Below are positions 20,836-29,823 of a stretch of DNA of 64,000 nucleotides, piece by piece. How positions within the stretch are numbered: position 1 is the first letter of the stretch; each line of letters begins with the position of its first letter. Location of the stretch: assembly GCA_949959305.1 (NCBI GenBank), contig CATLJA010000002.1, positions 1 to 64,000 of the forward strand, written 5' to 3'. The notes beneath the pieces are model-generated. The model did not search any database. It saw only the letters and a list, made by a program, of their open reading frames with translations, and had not been told where the DNA came from. The translations under genes were made by a program, and so were the position numbers. Source of the stretch: an uncultured Oscillibacter sp. Lineage in GTDB: Bacteria; Bacillota; Clostridia; Oscillospirales; Oscillospiraceae.

Positions 20836-21678
20836 ATGTCAAATCTGCCCGGATTTCTGGACTTCACCCGGCCTGGTCCCGGCTTCGTGGACGACAGCCA
20901 GCTCCACCCCTTTGTGCGGTTCTGGAAGCGGTACGGACGGCACTTCTTCAAGCTGCTGCAGGTCAATCTGGTATACGCCCTGGTAACCCTGCCGGTCTAC
21001 GGTTGGCTTATGAGCCTCATCAACGCCGTCACCACCCAGACCGGGGGCGGCGTGGTGTCGGTGCTGGGGTCCCTGCTGCTGTATGTGGCCCTGGGCTGGC
21101 CGGTGTGGCTGCGGGCGGCGCTGGTGGGCGGGTCCATCCTCCTGCTGGGCCCCGCCACGGCGGCGCTGGGCCGGGCGGCCCTGGACTGCGCCTGGAGCCG
21201 GCCGGGCCTCTTCTGGCCCAACTTTTGGGAGGCCTGGAGGCGCTCCTGGCGGCAGGCGCTGCCGGTGGGGCTGGCGGACGTGCTGGCGGTGTTCGCCACG
21301 CTCTACTATCTGGTGGACGGCGAGACCTTTTTCGGCGCGGCAGGCGGGGTGCTGAAGGTGCTCTGGCTGGCGCTGGCCCTGGTGTACGCTATGGCCCGGG
21401 TCTACGTCTACCCCATTATGGCCACCGTGGAGCTGCCCCTGGGGGCCCTGCTCCGGGACAGTCTGGCCCTGGCCCTGCTGCGGCCCTGGCGTCCCCTGGC
21501 GGTGGTGGGGATCACGGCGGTGCTGTGCGCCCTGTGTCTGGCGGCGGATCTGGTGCTGATCCCCTGCTTTTTATACAGCTTCGCGGCGTTTTCCGCTGCG
21601 TTCTTTACCCAGCCGGTCATTCAAGAACATCTGCTCGCCCCTGCGGCGCGGGCGGAGGAAGGAAACGAGGAATCATGA
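20836..21678 (+). CDS. DUF624 family (YesL-like) membrane protein
   Basis: Multi-TM protein encoded with the LplBC-type importer; FWKRYGRHFFKLLQVNLVYALVTLPVYG start typical of YesL. Confidence 0.75.
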   Translation: MSNLPGFLDFTRPGPGFVDDSQLHPFVRFWKRYGRHFFKLLQVNLVYALVTLPVYGWLMSLINAVTTQTGGGVVSVLGSLLLYVALGWPVWLRAALVGGSILLLGPATAALGRAALDCAWSRPGLFWPNFWEAWRRSWRQALPVGLADVLAVFATLYYLVDGETFFGAAGGVLKVLWLALALVYAMARVYVYPIMATVELPLGALLRDSLALALLRPWRPLAVVGITAVLCALCLAADLVLIPCFLYSFAAFSAAFFTQPVIQEHLLAPAARAEEGNEES

Positions 21679-22706
21679 GAGCAGCCTATTTTCTGGGCAG
21701 CCGGACCATTGAGACCCGGCCCCTGCGTCTGCGCGCCCCCGGCCCGGGGCAGGCGCTGCTGCGGGTCCACGCCTGCGGCGTGTGCGGCACGGACGTACAT
21801 ATTTTTGCCGGCGGGAAGGGCTCGGCCAGCGTCACGCCGCCGGTCATACTGGGCCACGAGCTCTCCGGCACCGTGGAGGCCCTGGGCCCCGGCGTCACCG
21901 GACTGAAGGCGGGGGATCTGGTCAGCGTGGATCCCAACATCTACTGCGGGACCTGCCCCTCCTGCCGCCAGGGCAGAAAGCAGCTGTGCCGGGCCATGGA
22001 GGCCGTGGGCGTGACCATGGACGGCGGCTTCGCGGACCAATGCCTGGCGCCCGCGTCCCAGTGCGTGGTCCTCCCGGCGGGGACGGACCCGGAGCTGGCC
22101 GCCCTGACGGAGCCCCTGGCCTGCTGCCTCCACGGTATCGACAGGGCGGCCATCCGGCCGGGGGAGACGGTCCTCATCCTGGGCGGGTCCACCATCGGGC
22201 TGATGATGTTGCAGCTGGCCCGCCTGTGCGGCGCGGCCCGGGTGGTGGTCAGCGAGCCGGTGACGGCCCGGCGTGGGCTGGCCCTGGAGCTGGGCGCGGA
22301 CGGCGCGGTGGACCCCCTCCGGGAGGACCTGGCGCAGCGGACGGAGGCGCTGCTGGGCGGCGGGGCCAACGTGGTCATCGAGTGCGTGGGGGGCCGGACC
22401 GGCGCGGCGGCCCAGGCCGTGGATGCGGCCGGACCGGGCGGACGGATCCTGCTCTTCGGCGTGCCCCACCCGGAGGCCCTGCTGGAGACCAGCCTCTGCG
22501 CCATCTACCAGAAGGAGCTGACCATCCTGGGCTCCTTTGTCAACCCGGACACCCACAGCCGGGCGGCGGCCCTCATCGCCTCGGGCCGGCTGCGGCTGAA
22601 GGAGCTGATTACCCACCGGTTCCCTGTGGACCGGCTCCGGGAGGCCATCGAGACCCAGGCCGGCCCGGAATCCATCAAGGTACTGGTTGTACCGGAGGAG
22701 GACTGA
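21675..22706 (+). CDS. Zinc-binding MDR alcohol dehydrogenase
   Basis: ATGA overlap with upstream gene; HACGVCGTDVHIFAGGKGSASVTPPVILGHELSG; CGTCPSCRQGRKQLC. Confidence 0.88.
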   Translation: MRAAYFLGSRTIETRPLRLRAPGPGQALLRVHACGVCGTDVHIFAGGKGSASVTPPVILGHELSGTVEALGPGVTGLKAGDLVSVDPNIYCGTCPSCRQGRKQLCRAMEAVGVTMDGGFADQCLAPASQCVVLPAGTDPELAALTEPLACCLHGIDRAAIRPGETVLILGGSTIGLMMLQLARLCGAARVVVSEPVTARRGLALELGADGAVDPLREDLAQRTEALLGGGANVVIECVGGRTGAAAQAVDAAGPGGRILLFGVPHPEALLETSLCAIYQKELTILGSFVNPDTHSRAAALIASGRLRLKELITHRFPVDRLREAIETQAGPESIKVLVVPEED

Positions 22707-22707
22707 C

Positions 22708-24567
22708 ATGTCTATCAATGTGGAAACGAGAGACTTTGACGTGGTGGTGGTGGGCGGCGGCCTGAGCGGCATGTGCGCGGCCATTGCCGCGGCCCGCCAC
22801 GGCGCGGAAACAGCCATTGTCCAGAATCGGTCCGTGTTCGGCGGCAATGCCAGCTCGGAGATCCGGATGCACATCGTGGGGGCCAGCTCCCACGGGGCCA
22901 AGCCGGATCTGGCGGAGACCGGCATCCTGCTGGAGCTGCTGCTGGAGAACAAGCGCCGCAACCCCTACGCCAGCTTCCCGGTCTTTGACGCCATTCTCTG
23001 GGAGGCCGTCCACCAGCAGAAGGGCCTCACCGCCTATCTGAATACCAACATGGACGACGTGGTCATGGACAGCGGCCGCATCGCCGCCGTGGTCTGCCAC
23101 CAGAACACCACGGAGACGGAGCTGCGCCTGGAGGGCCGGATCTTTATCGACGCCACCGGCCACGGCACCCTGGGCGTCATGGCCGGCTGCGGCAGCCGCC
23201 TGGGCAGCGAGAGCCGGGACCAGCACGGCGAGCCCAACGCCCCCGATATGGCCAACACGGACACCATGGGCAACTCCATCATGTTCAGCGCCATAGACCG
23301 GGGGGAGAAGGTGGTCTTTGAGAAGCCGGAGTGGGCCTACACCTTCTCCGAGGAGGATCTGCGCTACCGGGAGCACGGCGACTCCGTGGGCTCCCACGCC
23401 GACGGGGGCAGGCTGGTGGCCTTCGAGGAGGGCTCCGGCAGGCTGCCCAACTTCTCCAACGTGGACTCCGGCTACTGGTGGATCGAGCTGGGGGGAAGGA
23501 GCAACGACATCATCCGGGAGGGCGAGGAGATCCGGGACGAGCTGCTCCGGTGCGTCTACGGCGTGTGGGACCACCTGAAAAACCAAGGGGACCACGGGGT
23601 GGACAACCTGGATCTGGACTGGGTGGGCATGGTGCCCGGCTACCGGGAGAGCCGCCGGCTGGTGGGGGACTACCTGCTCACGGAGAACGACGTCCGCTCC
23701 AACCGGGTGTTCCCGGACGCGGTGGCCTACGGCGGCTGGCAGATGGACCAGCACACCCCCGGCGGCATCATGGACTTTGACAAGTATCCCAGCCGCATCC
23801 TCAACTACCCCGGCTGCTACACCATCCCCTACCGCTGCTTCTACAGCCGGGAGGTGCCCAATCTGATGATGGCGGGCCGGGACATCAGTGTCACCAAGAT
23901 GGCCTTCGGCTCCACCCGGGTCATGGGCACCTGCGCGGTGGGCGGCCAGGCCGCCGGCACCGCCGCCGCCCTGGCCGTCCGGCGGGGCGCCCTGCCCGGG
24001 GACATGGCCGGGCACATGGAGGAGCTCCAGCAGACCCTGCTGCGGGACGACTGCTACCTCCCCGGCTTTGCCAACAGGGACCCCGGCGATCTCTGCCGGA
24101 CCGCCAAGGTCACCGCAGCCTCCTGGAAGGAGGGCCGGGAGCCGGAGAAGGCGGTGAACGGCGTGGCCCGCCGGGTGGACGGGGAGGAGAACTGCTGGGA
24201 GTCCCGGGATCTGGAGAGCGCCCAGCTGACCCTGAAGCTGGCACAGCCCGCCAGGGTGGGCCAGGTGCGGCTGACCTTTGACCCCAATCTCACCCGGGAG
24301 ATCATGCCCTCCATGACCCGCAACGTCCGGGCCCGGCAGGTGAAGGGCCTGCCCCCGGAGCTGGTGCGGGACTACCGGGTGGAGGCCCTGCGGGACGGGG
24401 AGTCCGTGTGGAGCAGGACCGTCACCGGCAACGGCCAGCGGCTGAACGTGCTGGAGCCGGAGGAGCCGCCGGTGTGCGACGCGCTGCGGATCACGGTCCT
24501 GGCCACCCACGGCCTGGACAGCGCCCGGATCTTCGAGGTGCGGGCCTACGAGAAGGGAGAGAACTAA
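22708..24567 (+). CDS. FAD-dependent oxidoreductase (PF12831-like) with C-terminal discoidin/CBM-like region, paralogue 5 (long form)
   Basis: FDVVVVGGGLSGMCAAIAAARHGAETAIVQNRSVFGGNASSEIRMHIVGASSHGAKPDLAETGI; C-terminal CWESRDLESAQLTLKLAQPARVGQVRLTFDPNL. Confidence 0.88.
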   Translation: MSINVETRDFDVVVVGGGLSGMCAAIAAARHGAETAIVQNRSVFGGNASSEIRMHIVGASSHGAKPDLAETGILLELLLENKRRNPYASFPVFDAILWEAVHQQKGLTAYLNTNMDDVVMDSGRIAAVVCHQNTTETELRLEGRIFIDATGHGTLGVMAGCGSRLGSESRDQHGEPNAPDMANTDTMGNSIMFSAIDRGEKVVFEKPEWAYTFSEEDLRYREHGDSVGSHADGGRLVAFEEGSGRLPNFSNVDSGYWWIELGGRSNDIIREGEEIRDELLRCVYGVWDHLKNQGDHGVDNLDLDWVGMVPGYRESRRLVGDYLLTENDVRSNRVFPDAVAYGGWQMDQHTPGGIMDFDKYPSRILNYPGCYTIPYRCFYSREVPNLMMAGRDISVTKMAFGSTRVMGTCAVGGQAAGTAAALAVRRGALPGDMAGHMEELQQTLLRDDCYLPGFANRDPGDLCRTAKVTAASWKEGREPEKAVNGVARRVDGEENCWESRDLESAQLTLKLAQPARVGQVRLTFDPNLTREIMPSMTRNVRARQVKGLPPELVRDYRVEALRDGESVWSRTVTGNGQRLNVLEPEEPPVCDALRITVLATHGLDSARIFEVRAYEKGEN

Positions 24568-25868
24568 TGGAGACCGTTTCCTATACCAGAGAGATCCCGG
24601 TTTACAAGCGCTTTGATGTGATTGTCTGCGGCGCGGGCCCCGCCGGGATCTGCGCGGCCGTGGCCGCCGCCCGGCAGGGGGCCAAGGTGGCGCTGCTGGA
24701 GCGCTACGGCGTGCCCGGCGGCAACCTGACCTGCGGCCACGTGGGCCCCATCCTGGGCATGGTGGGCAAGGGGACCATGCGGGACGAGCTGATGGCCCTG
24801 CTGGAGGTGCCGGACAACGACATGATCGGACGGGTGGGCGTGGCCCACGACATGCAGCGGGCCAAGACCGTGCTGACGGAGTTCATCCACCACGAGAACA
24901 TTGAGGTCTACCTCCAGACCATGGCAGCCGACGCCCTGGTGGAGGACCACCGGGTCACCGGCGTGGTGATTTCCACCAAGGAGGGGCTGCTGGCCCTGGA
25001 GGGCAAGGTGGTGGTGGACGCCACCGGCGACGGGGACGTGGCCGCCTTCGCCGGCTGCCAGATCGAGAAGGGCCGGGAGGACGGGCTCATGCAGCCCGTG
25101 ACCCTGGAGTTCACCCTGGACAACGTGGACGAGGACCGGGGCGTTATCTGCATCGGCGACGTGGACGACGTGGAGTTCAACGGCCAGCGGTTCCTGGACT
25201 ACTGCAAGCAGTGCGCCCAGAAGGGCATGCTGCCGGAGCACCTGGCCGCCGTGCGGCTGCACCCCACAGTGCACAAGGGGGAGCGGCAGGTGAACACCAC
25301 CCAGGCCAACGGCGTGGACAGCACCAAAATAGAGGACCTGTATCCCGCTGAGCTGGCCCTGCGGGGACAGATCGACACGCTGATCCGCTTTTTCCGGGAG
25401 AACCTGCCCGGATACGAGAACTGCAAGTACATCGCCTCCGGCACCACCACCGGGATCCGGGAGAGCCGCCGGGTGGTGGGGGAGTACCTCATCACCGCCG
25501 AGGAGCTGGCCGCGGGCAAGCGGTTTGACGACGTGGTGGTCCACAGGGCGGAGTTCATCGTGGATATCCACAACCCCGCCGGGGCCGGGCAGGCGGAGGA
25601 GAAGATCCAGTATGTGGTCCCCTATGACCTGCCCTACGGCTGCTTTGTGCCCAAGGGGGTGGACGGCCTGATGACCGCCGGACGCTGCATCTCCGGCACC
25701 CACCGGGCCCACGCCTCCTACCGGGTCATGTCCATCTGCATGGCCATGGGTCAGGCGGTGGGCGTGGCGGCGGCCCTGTGCGCCCGCCAGGGCTGCCAGC
25801 CCAGGGAGCTGGACGTGAAGGCGCTGCAAAAGGAGCTGGCCGCGCTGGGCGTGGAGCTGTTTGACTGA
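24567..25868 (+). CDS. FAD-dependent oxidoreductase (PF12831-like), paralogue 6
   Basis: TAATG overlap with upstream gene; FDVIVCGAGPAGICAAVAAARQGAKVALLERYGVPGGNLTCGHVGPI; GLMTAGRCISGTHRAHASYRVMSICMAMGQAVGVAAAL. Confidence 0.88.
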   Translation: METVSYTREIPVYKRFDVIVCGAGPAGICAAVAAARQGAKVALLERYGVPGGNLTCGHVGPILGMVGKGTMRDELMALLEVPDNDMIGRVGVAHDMQRAKTVLTEFIHHENIEVYLQTMAADALVEDHRVTGVVISTKEGLLALEGKVVVDATGDGDVAAFAGCQIEKGREDGLMQPVTLEFTLDNVDEDRGVICIGDVDDVEFNGQRFLDYCKQCAQKGMLPEHLAAVRLHPTVHKGERQVNTTQANGVDSTKIEDLYPAELALRGQIDTLIRFFRENLPGYENCKYIASGTTTGIRESRRVVGEYLITAEELAAGKRFDDVVVHRAEFIVDIHNPAGAGQAEEKIQYVVPYDLPYGCFVPKGVDGLMTAGRCISGTHRAHASYRVMSICMAMGQAVGVAAALCARQGCQPRELDVKALQKELAALGVELFD

Positions 25869-25936
25869 GATCCTATACATTATATAATGTATCCGCCGCC
25901 CCGCAGGCGTGGTAAGCCCCGCTTTCCACAGCAGAA

Positions 25937-25975
25937 GGCCGTGTTATTGGAACGCCCAATAACACGGCCTCTTTT
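25937..25975. terminator. Rho-independent terminator (bidirectional-capable)
   Basis: ggccgtgttattgg-N5-ccaataacacggcc followed by tctttt. Confidence 0.9.
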
Positions 25976-25978
25976 CTC

Positions 25979-26140
25979 TCACTCCCCCGCTAATCGCGCC
26001 TCCTGGGCCGCCAGGGTGGCCAGGGTGTCCCCCAGCTGGACGAATACCGCCGCCAGTACTGCCAGCTCCGAGGCGGACATGGCGCTGTAGAGCGCGTTGG
26101 ACACCGCCGTCACCAGGGCGGTCAGCTCCCGTGGGTCCAT
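25979..26140 (-). CDS. Small conserved protein (53 aa, DUF6774-like)
   Basis: MDPRELTALVTAVSNALYSAMSASELAVLAAVFVQLGDTLATLAAQEARLAGE. Confidence 0.55.
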   Translation of the reverse strand: MDPRELTALVTAVSNALYSAMSASELAVLAAVFVQLGDTLATLAAQEARLAGE

Positions 26141-26290
26141 GGAAATCCCTCCTCGGGCTATCTTATGCCGTCCCGTCCGTCCCTGCGCCGCCGGCCCTGC
26201 GGGGGAAAGAGGGGCGCGGGCGAAACCGCCTTGCAATCCCCGGGCGGTTTATGGTAAAATAGCCCCAAGAACGACGAAAAGGAGAACAGC

Positions 26291-27274
26291 ATGAAGGGGT
26301 TTCTGGTCCTGCTGGCGGCGCTGCTGACCCTGACCGGCTGCGGCGCATGGGACGACGGTGACGCGTCCGCCTTCGCTCCCGGGGAGGAGGAGCGGCTGAC
26401 AATCTACACCTCCCACAAGGCGGAGGTCTACGGCCCCATTGTCCGGGAGTTTGAGGAGCGCACCGGCATATGGGTCCAGGTGGAGACCGGCGGTACCGCC
26501 GAGCTGCTGGAGCGCATCGCCGGCGAGGGGGAGGACACGCCCTGCGACCTCCTCTTCGGCGGGGGCGTGGACAGCCTGTCCGCCTGCGCGGACCTCTTCG
26601 AGAGCTACGAGAGCCCCCGGGCCGCCGCCCTGGACCCGTCCTACCGCTGCGCCGGCGGCAGCTGGACCGCCTTCTCCGTCCTGCCGGTGGTGCTCATCTA
26701 CAACCCCGTGCTGGTGCGTATGAACCCTCCGGAGGGCTGGTCCAGCCTTCTGGACCCCGCCTGGCGGGGGCGGATCGCCTTCACCAGCCCTGCCGTCTCC
26801 GGCTCCAGCTACACCGCCCTGGCCACGCTTCTGCAGGCCCTGCCCAGCAGCGGGGACGTGCTCAGCGCCTTTTACGACAACCTCCAGGGCCGGGTGCTCC
26901 CCGACTCCGGGGCCGTGGTGGGCGCGGTGGCCGAGGGCGCCTGCGTCATCGGCGTGACCCTGGAGGAGACTGCCCGCAAGGCCGTCCAGGCCGGCAGCGA
27001 CATCGCCATTCTCTATCCAGGGGAGGGCACCAGCGCCCTCCCCGACGGCATGGCCGTGGTGGCCGGGTGCGCCCACCGGGAGAACGCCCGGCGGTTCATC
27101 GACTTCGCCCTGGGGGAGGACGTGCAGCGGTTTCTGGCCCGGGTCTGCCAGCGCCGCCCGGTCCTGGGGGACGCCCAGGAGGAGCTCCGCCTCATAGACT
27201 ACGATCTGGACTGGGCCGCCCGTGCGCGTGAGGATGTGCTCGCCTGGTGGCGGGAGATGGAGGCGGCGCAATGA
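26291..27274 (+). CDS. Extracellular solute-binding lipoprotein (Fe3+/phosphoglycerate-type SBP family)
   Basis: Lipobox LLTLTGCGAW; LTIYTSHKAEVYGPIVREFEERTGIWVQVETGGTAELLERIAGEGE. Confidence 0.88.
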   Translation: MKGFLVLLAALLTLTGCGAWDDGDASAFAPGEEERLTIYTSHKAEVYGPIVREFEERTGIWVQVETGGTAELLERIAGEGEDTPCDLLFGGGVDSLSACADLFESYESPRAAALDPSYRCAGGSWTAFSVLPVVLIYNPVLVRMNPPEGWSSLLDPAWRGRIAFTSPAVSGSSYTALATLLQALPSSGDVLSAFYDNLQGRVLPDSGAVVGAVAEGACVIGVTLEETARKAVQAGSDIAILYPGEGTSALPDGMAVVAGCAHRENARRFIDFALGEDVQRFLARVCQRRPVLGDAQEELRLIDYDLDWAARAREDVLAWWREMEAAQ

Positions 27275-28989
27275 TGGAGACCATTCGGGCCTGGGTGGGC
27301 CGGTCCTTCCGCAACCGGATCTTTGTGGCCATGCTGGCGGCCACCCTGCTGCCCCTGCTGGTATGCGGAGGGCTGATGCTGAACCTGCAGGTGACCCGCA
27401 GCCAGGAGAGCCTGGCCCAGGAGTCCCACGCCCAGCTGGCGGCCCTGGGCGGCGCCCTGGACGACTTCCGGGATGCCTGCCGGGATATCGCCCGCACGCT
27501 GTCGGACAGCACGGTGGTCCGCTCCGCTCTGCGCCGGGGCGGCGAGGACTCCCGGACCCTCTACCAGGTGCTCTTTCGCACCGCCGAGTCCCTGCGGCCC
27601 TATGCCCGCTTTGACATCTATGACCGGCAGGGCGTGTGCCGCTACACCACCGCCAGCACCCCGCCGTTGGGGGAGCGGGACCCGGGCTGGGGCATCCTGT
27701 GGGACGCCGGTCAGGAGGAGGGTCTGGCCCTCCGGGCTGGAGAGGACGGCGGGCTCGTCGCCGCCCAGGCGGTGCGCAGCCGCGGCGGCGATATTTTGGG
27801 ATATGTGACCGCCCAGGTGGAGCAGGAGGGCTTTGACCGGATGTTCAACGGCCTGTACAGTGCGGCCGGCGAGGTGCTGCTGCTGGACGGACGGTGGCGG
27901 ACGGTCTACTGCTCCCAGCCCTCCCAGGGGCGCTCCACAGTGGAGTGCCTGCGGGAGCAGCTTCTCGCGGGGAGCCCTCTGACCGGCGTGACCGGGGAGT
28001 ACGCCTTCTTCGCAGCCCAGCGGCCGGACACAGGCTTTGTCCTCATTCTCCAGCGTCCCCGGCCCTTCACCGCCCTGGTGCTGCGCAGCTTCTACCTGGT
28101 GGGGGCCATAGTGGGGGCAGTGTGCCTTCTTCTGTGCATGTGGTGCGCCTGGGTGCTCAGCCGCGCCCTCTCCCGGCCGGTCCACCAGCTGGACGAGGCC
28201 ATGGGCGAGGTGGAGCGGGGCCGTCTGGACGTGCGCCTGGAGACGGACCGGGCCGACGAGCTGGGCCGCCTGTCCAGCCGCTTCAACCGGATGGCGGCGG
28301 AGTACCGGCTGAACCTGGACCGGTCCGTCCAGCGGGAGCGGGAGCTGAACCGGGCCCGTCTGGGGATGCTCCAGGCCCAGCTGAACCCCCACTTTCTCTA
28401 CAACACCCTGGACGCCATGAAGTGGCTGGGGGTGGCCCATCAGGCCCCGGAGGTGGCCGCCCTGGCCACGGATCTGGCGGACATCCTCCGCTTCAGCATC
28501 TCCGGGGAGGAGCTGGTCACGCTGGAGCGGGAGCTGGAGCTCCTTGACCGCTATCTCGACATCCAGCTCATCCGCTTTGAGGACCGCTTCACCTGCGAGA
28601 TCGACGTGGCGGACCGGCTTCAGAGCTGTCTGGTGCCCAAGCTGGCCCTCCAGCCCCTGGTGGAGAACGCCATCATCCACGGCGTGGCGGACCGGGACGA
28701 TGGCTACATCAAGGTGCAGGCGGTCCAGGAGGGGGACGATCTGGTGCTCCGGGTCTCCGACAACGGCTGCGGCATGACTCCGGAGGTGCTGGAGCGGCTC
28801 AACAGCGGGGATAAGAGAATACCTGGCGGACATCTTGGCTTGTATAATACGGATAGTATCATTCGTCTGCGGTTTGGGGCGGCCTATGGGCTCACGGCCC
28901 GGTCTGTCCCCGGGGAGGGCAGCTGCGTAAGTCTGCGCATGCCCATACAGAGAGAGGAGGCTGGCGATGCTGAAGGTGCTGATCGTTGA
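27271..28989 (+). CDS. Sensor histidine kinase (YesM-like)
   Basis: LGMLQAQLNPHFLYNTLDAMKWLGV; LALQPLVENAIIHGV; overlaps upstream SBP gene by 4 bp. Confidence 0.92.
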   Translation: MMETIRAWVGRSFRNRIFVAMLAATLLPLLVCGGLMLNLQVTRSQESLAQESHAQLAALGGALDDFRDACRDIARTLSDSTVVRSALRRGGEDSRTLYQVLFRTAESLRPYARFDIYDRQGVCRYTTASTPPLGERDPGWGILWDAGQEEGLALRAGEDGGLVAAQAVRSRGGDILGYVTAQVEQEGFDRMFNGLYSAAGEVLLLDGRWRTVYCSQPSQGRSTVECLREQLLAGSPLTGVTGEYAFFAAQRPDTGFVLILQRPRPFTALVLRSFYLVGAIVGAVCLLLCMWCAWVLSRALSRPVHQLDEAMGEVERGRLDVRLETDRADELGRLSSRFNRMAAEYRLNLDRSVQRERELNRARLGMLQAQLNPHFLYNTLDAMKWLGVAHQAPEVAALATDLADILRFSISGEELVTLERELELLDRYLDIQLIRFEDRFTCEIDVADRLQSCLVPKLALQPLVENAIIHGVADRDDGYIKVQAVQEGDDLVLRVSDNGCGMTPEVLERLNSGDKRIPGGHLGLYNTDSIIRLRFGAAYGLTARSVPGEGSCVSLRMPIQREEAGDAEGADR

Positions 28990-29713
28990 CGACGAGGCGG
29001 TGGTCCGCCGGGGGATCATGCTGGGCATGGACTGGGCGGCTATGGGCTGCGTGGTGGTGGGCGAGGCCTCCAACGGGGAGGAGGGGATCGCCGCCGTGGA
29101 GCGGTACAGCCCCAATCTGATTATCACGGACGTGCGGATGCCCCGGATGGACGGGATTGAGATGCTGGGCCGGCTGCGGGAGATGGGGTGCAGGGCCCAT
29201 GTGATTCTCCTCACCGCCCACAGCGACTTCTCCTACGCCCGCTCGGCCCTCCAGCTGGGGGCGGACGACTACCTGCTCAAGCCCTTCCGGGACCAGGAGC
29301 TGGTCAGCGCCATCGACAAGGTGCGGCGGAAGGAGCAGGAGCTGACGGATCTGACCGTGCAGGACGCTCTGCCTCTGGCCAAGGGGGATAAGAGCAAGTA
29401 CGTCCTCCAGGCCCTGGGCTACATCGCGGAGCACTACGGGGACCAGGACATCTCCATCACCACCATTGCCCAGCACCTGGGGGTGAGCGAGGGACACCTG
29501 AGCCACGTGTTCAAGAAGGAGACCAGCTATACCATCATCAGCTACCTGACCCAGTACCGGGTCCACACGGCCATGAAGCTTTTGCAGGACTGCCGGTACA
29601 AGGTCTACGAGGTGGCGGAGATGGTGGGGTACCGGGACGTGGCCTACTTCGGCAGCACCTTCAAAAAGCAGGTGGGCATGTCCCCCTCGGAGTACCAGGA
29701 CCGGTGCCGGTGA
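28967..29713 (+). CDS. Response regulator with AraC-type DNA-binding domain
   Basis: MLKVLIVDDEAVVRRGIMLGMDWAAMG; AEMVGYRDVAYFGSTFKKQVGMSPSEYQ. Confidence 0.93.
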   Translation: MLKVLIVDDEAVVRRGIMLGMDWAAMGCVVVGEASNGEEGIAAVERYSPNLIITDVRMPRMDGIEMLGRLREMGCRAHVILLTAHSDFSYARSALQLGADDYLLKPFRDQELVSAIDKVRRKEQELTDLTVQDALPLAKGDKSKYVLQALGYIAEHYGDQDISITTIAQHLGVSEGHLSHVFKKETSYTIISYLTQYRVHTAMKLLQDCRYKVYEVAEMVGYRDVAYFGSTFKKQVGMSPSEYQDRCR

Positions 29714-29748
29714 TTTTTGAAAAATTTGAAGAAAATTCGGGTTTTCTC

Positions 29749-29779
29749 TTGACTTTCCCCCTGGTGGAAGGGGTATGGT
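29749..29779 (+). promoter_or_regulatory. MerR-type promoter (TTGACT, 19-bp spacer, TATGGT) upstream of YhfC-like gene
   Basis: ttgact-ttccccctggtggaagggg-tatggt. Confidence 0.75.
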
Positions 29780-29823
29780 GGACCCATCAAGGGCCCCCTG
29801 CGGGCCGGAAAGAAGGGAATCCT

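Noticed and set aside
22675-24510. 611-aa minus-strand ORF
   Set aside because: Antisense to FAD oxidoreductase paralogue 5; no domain.
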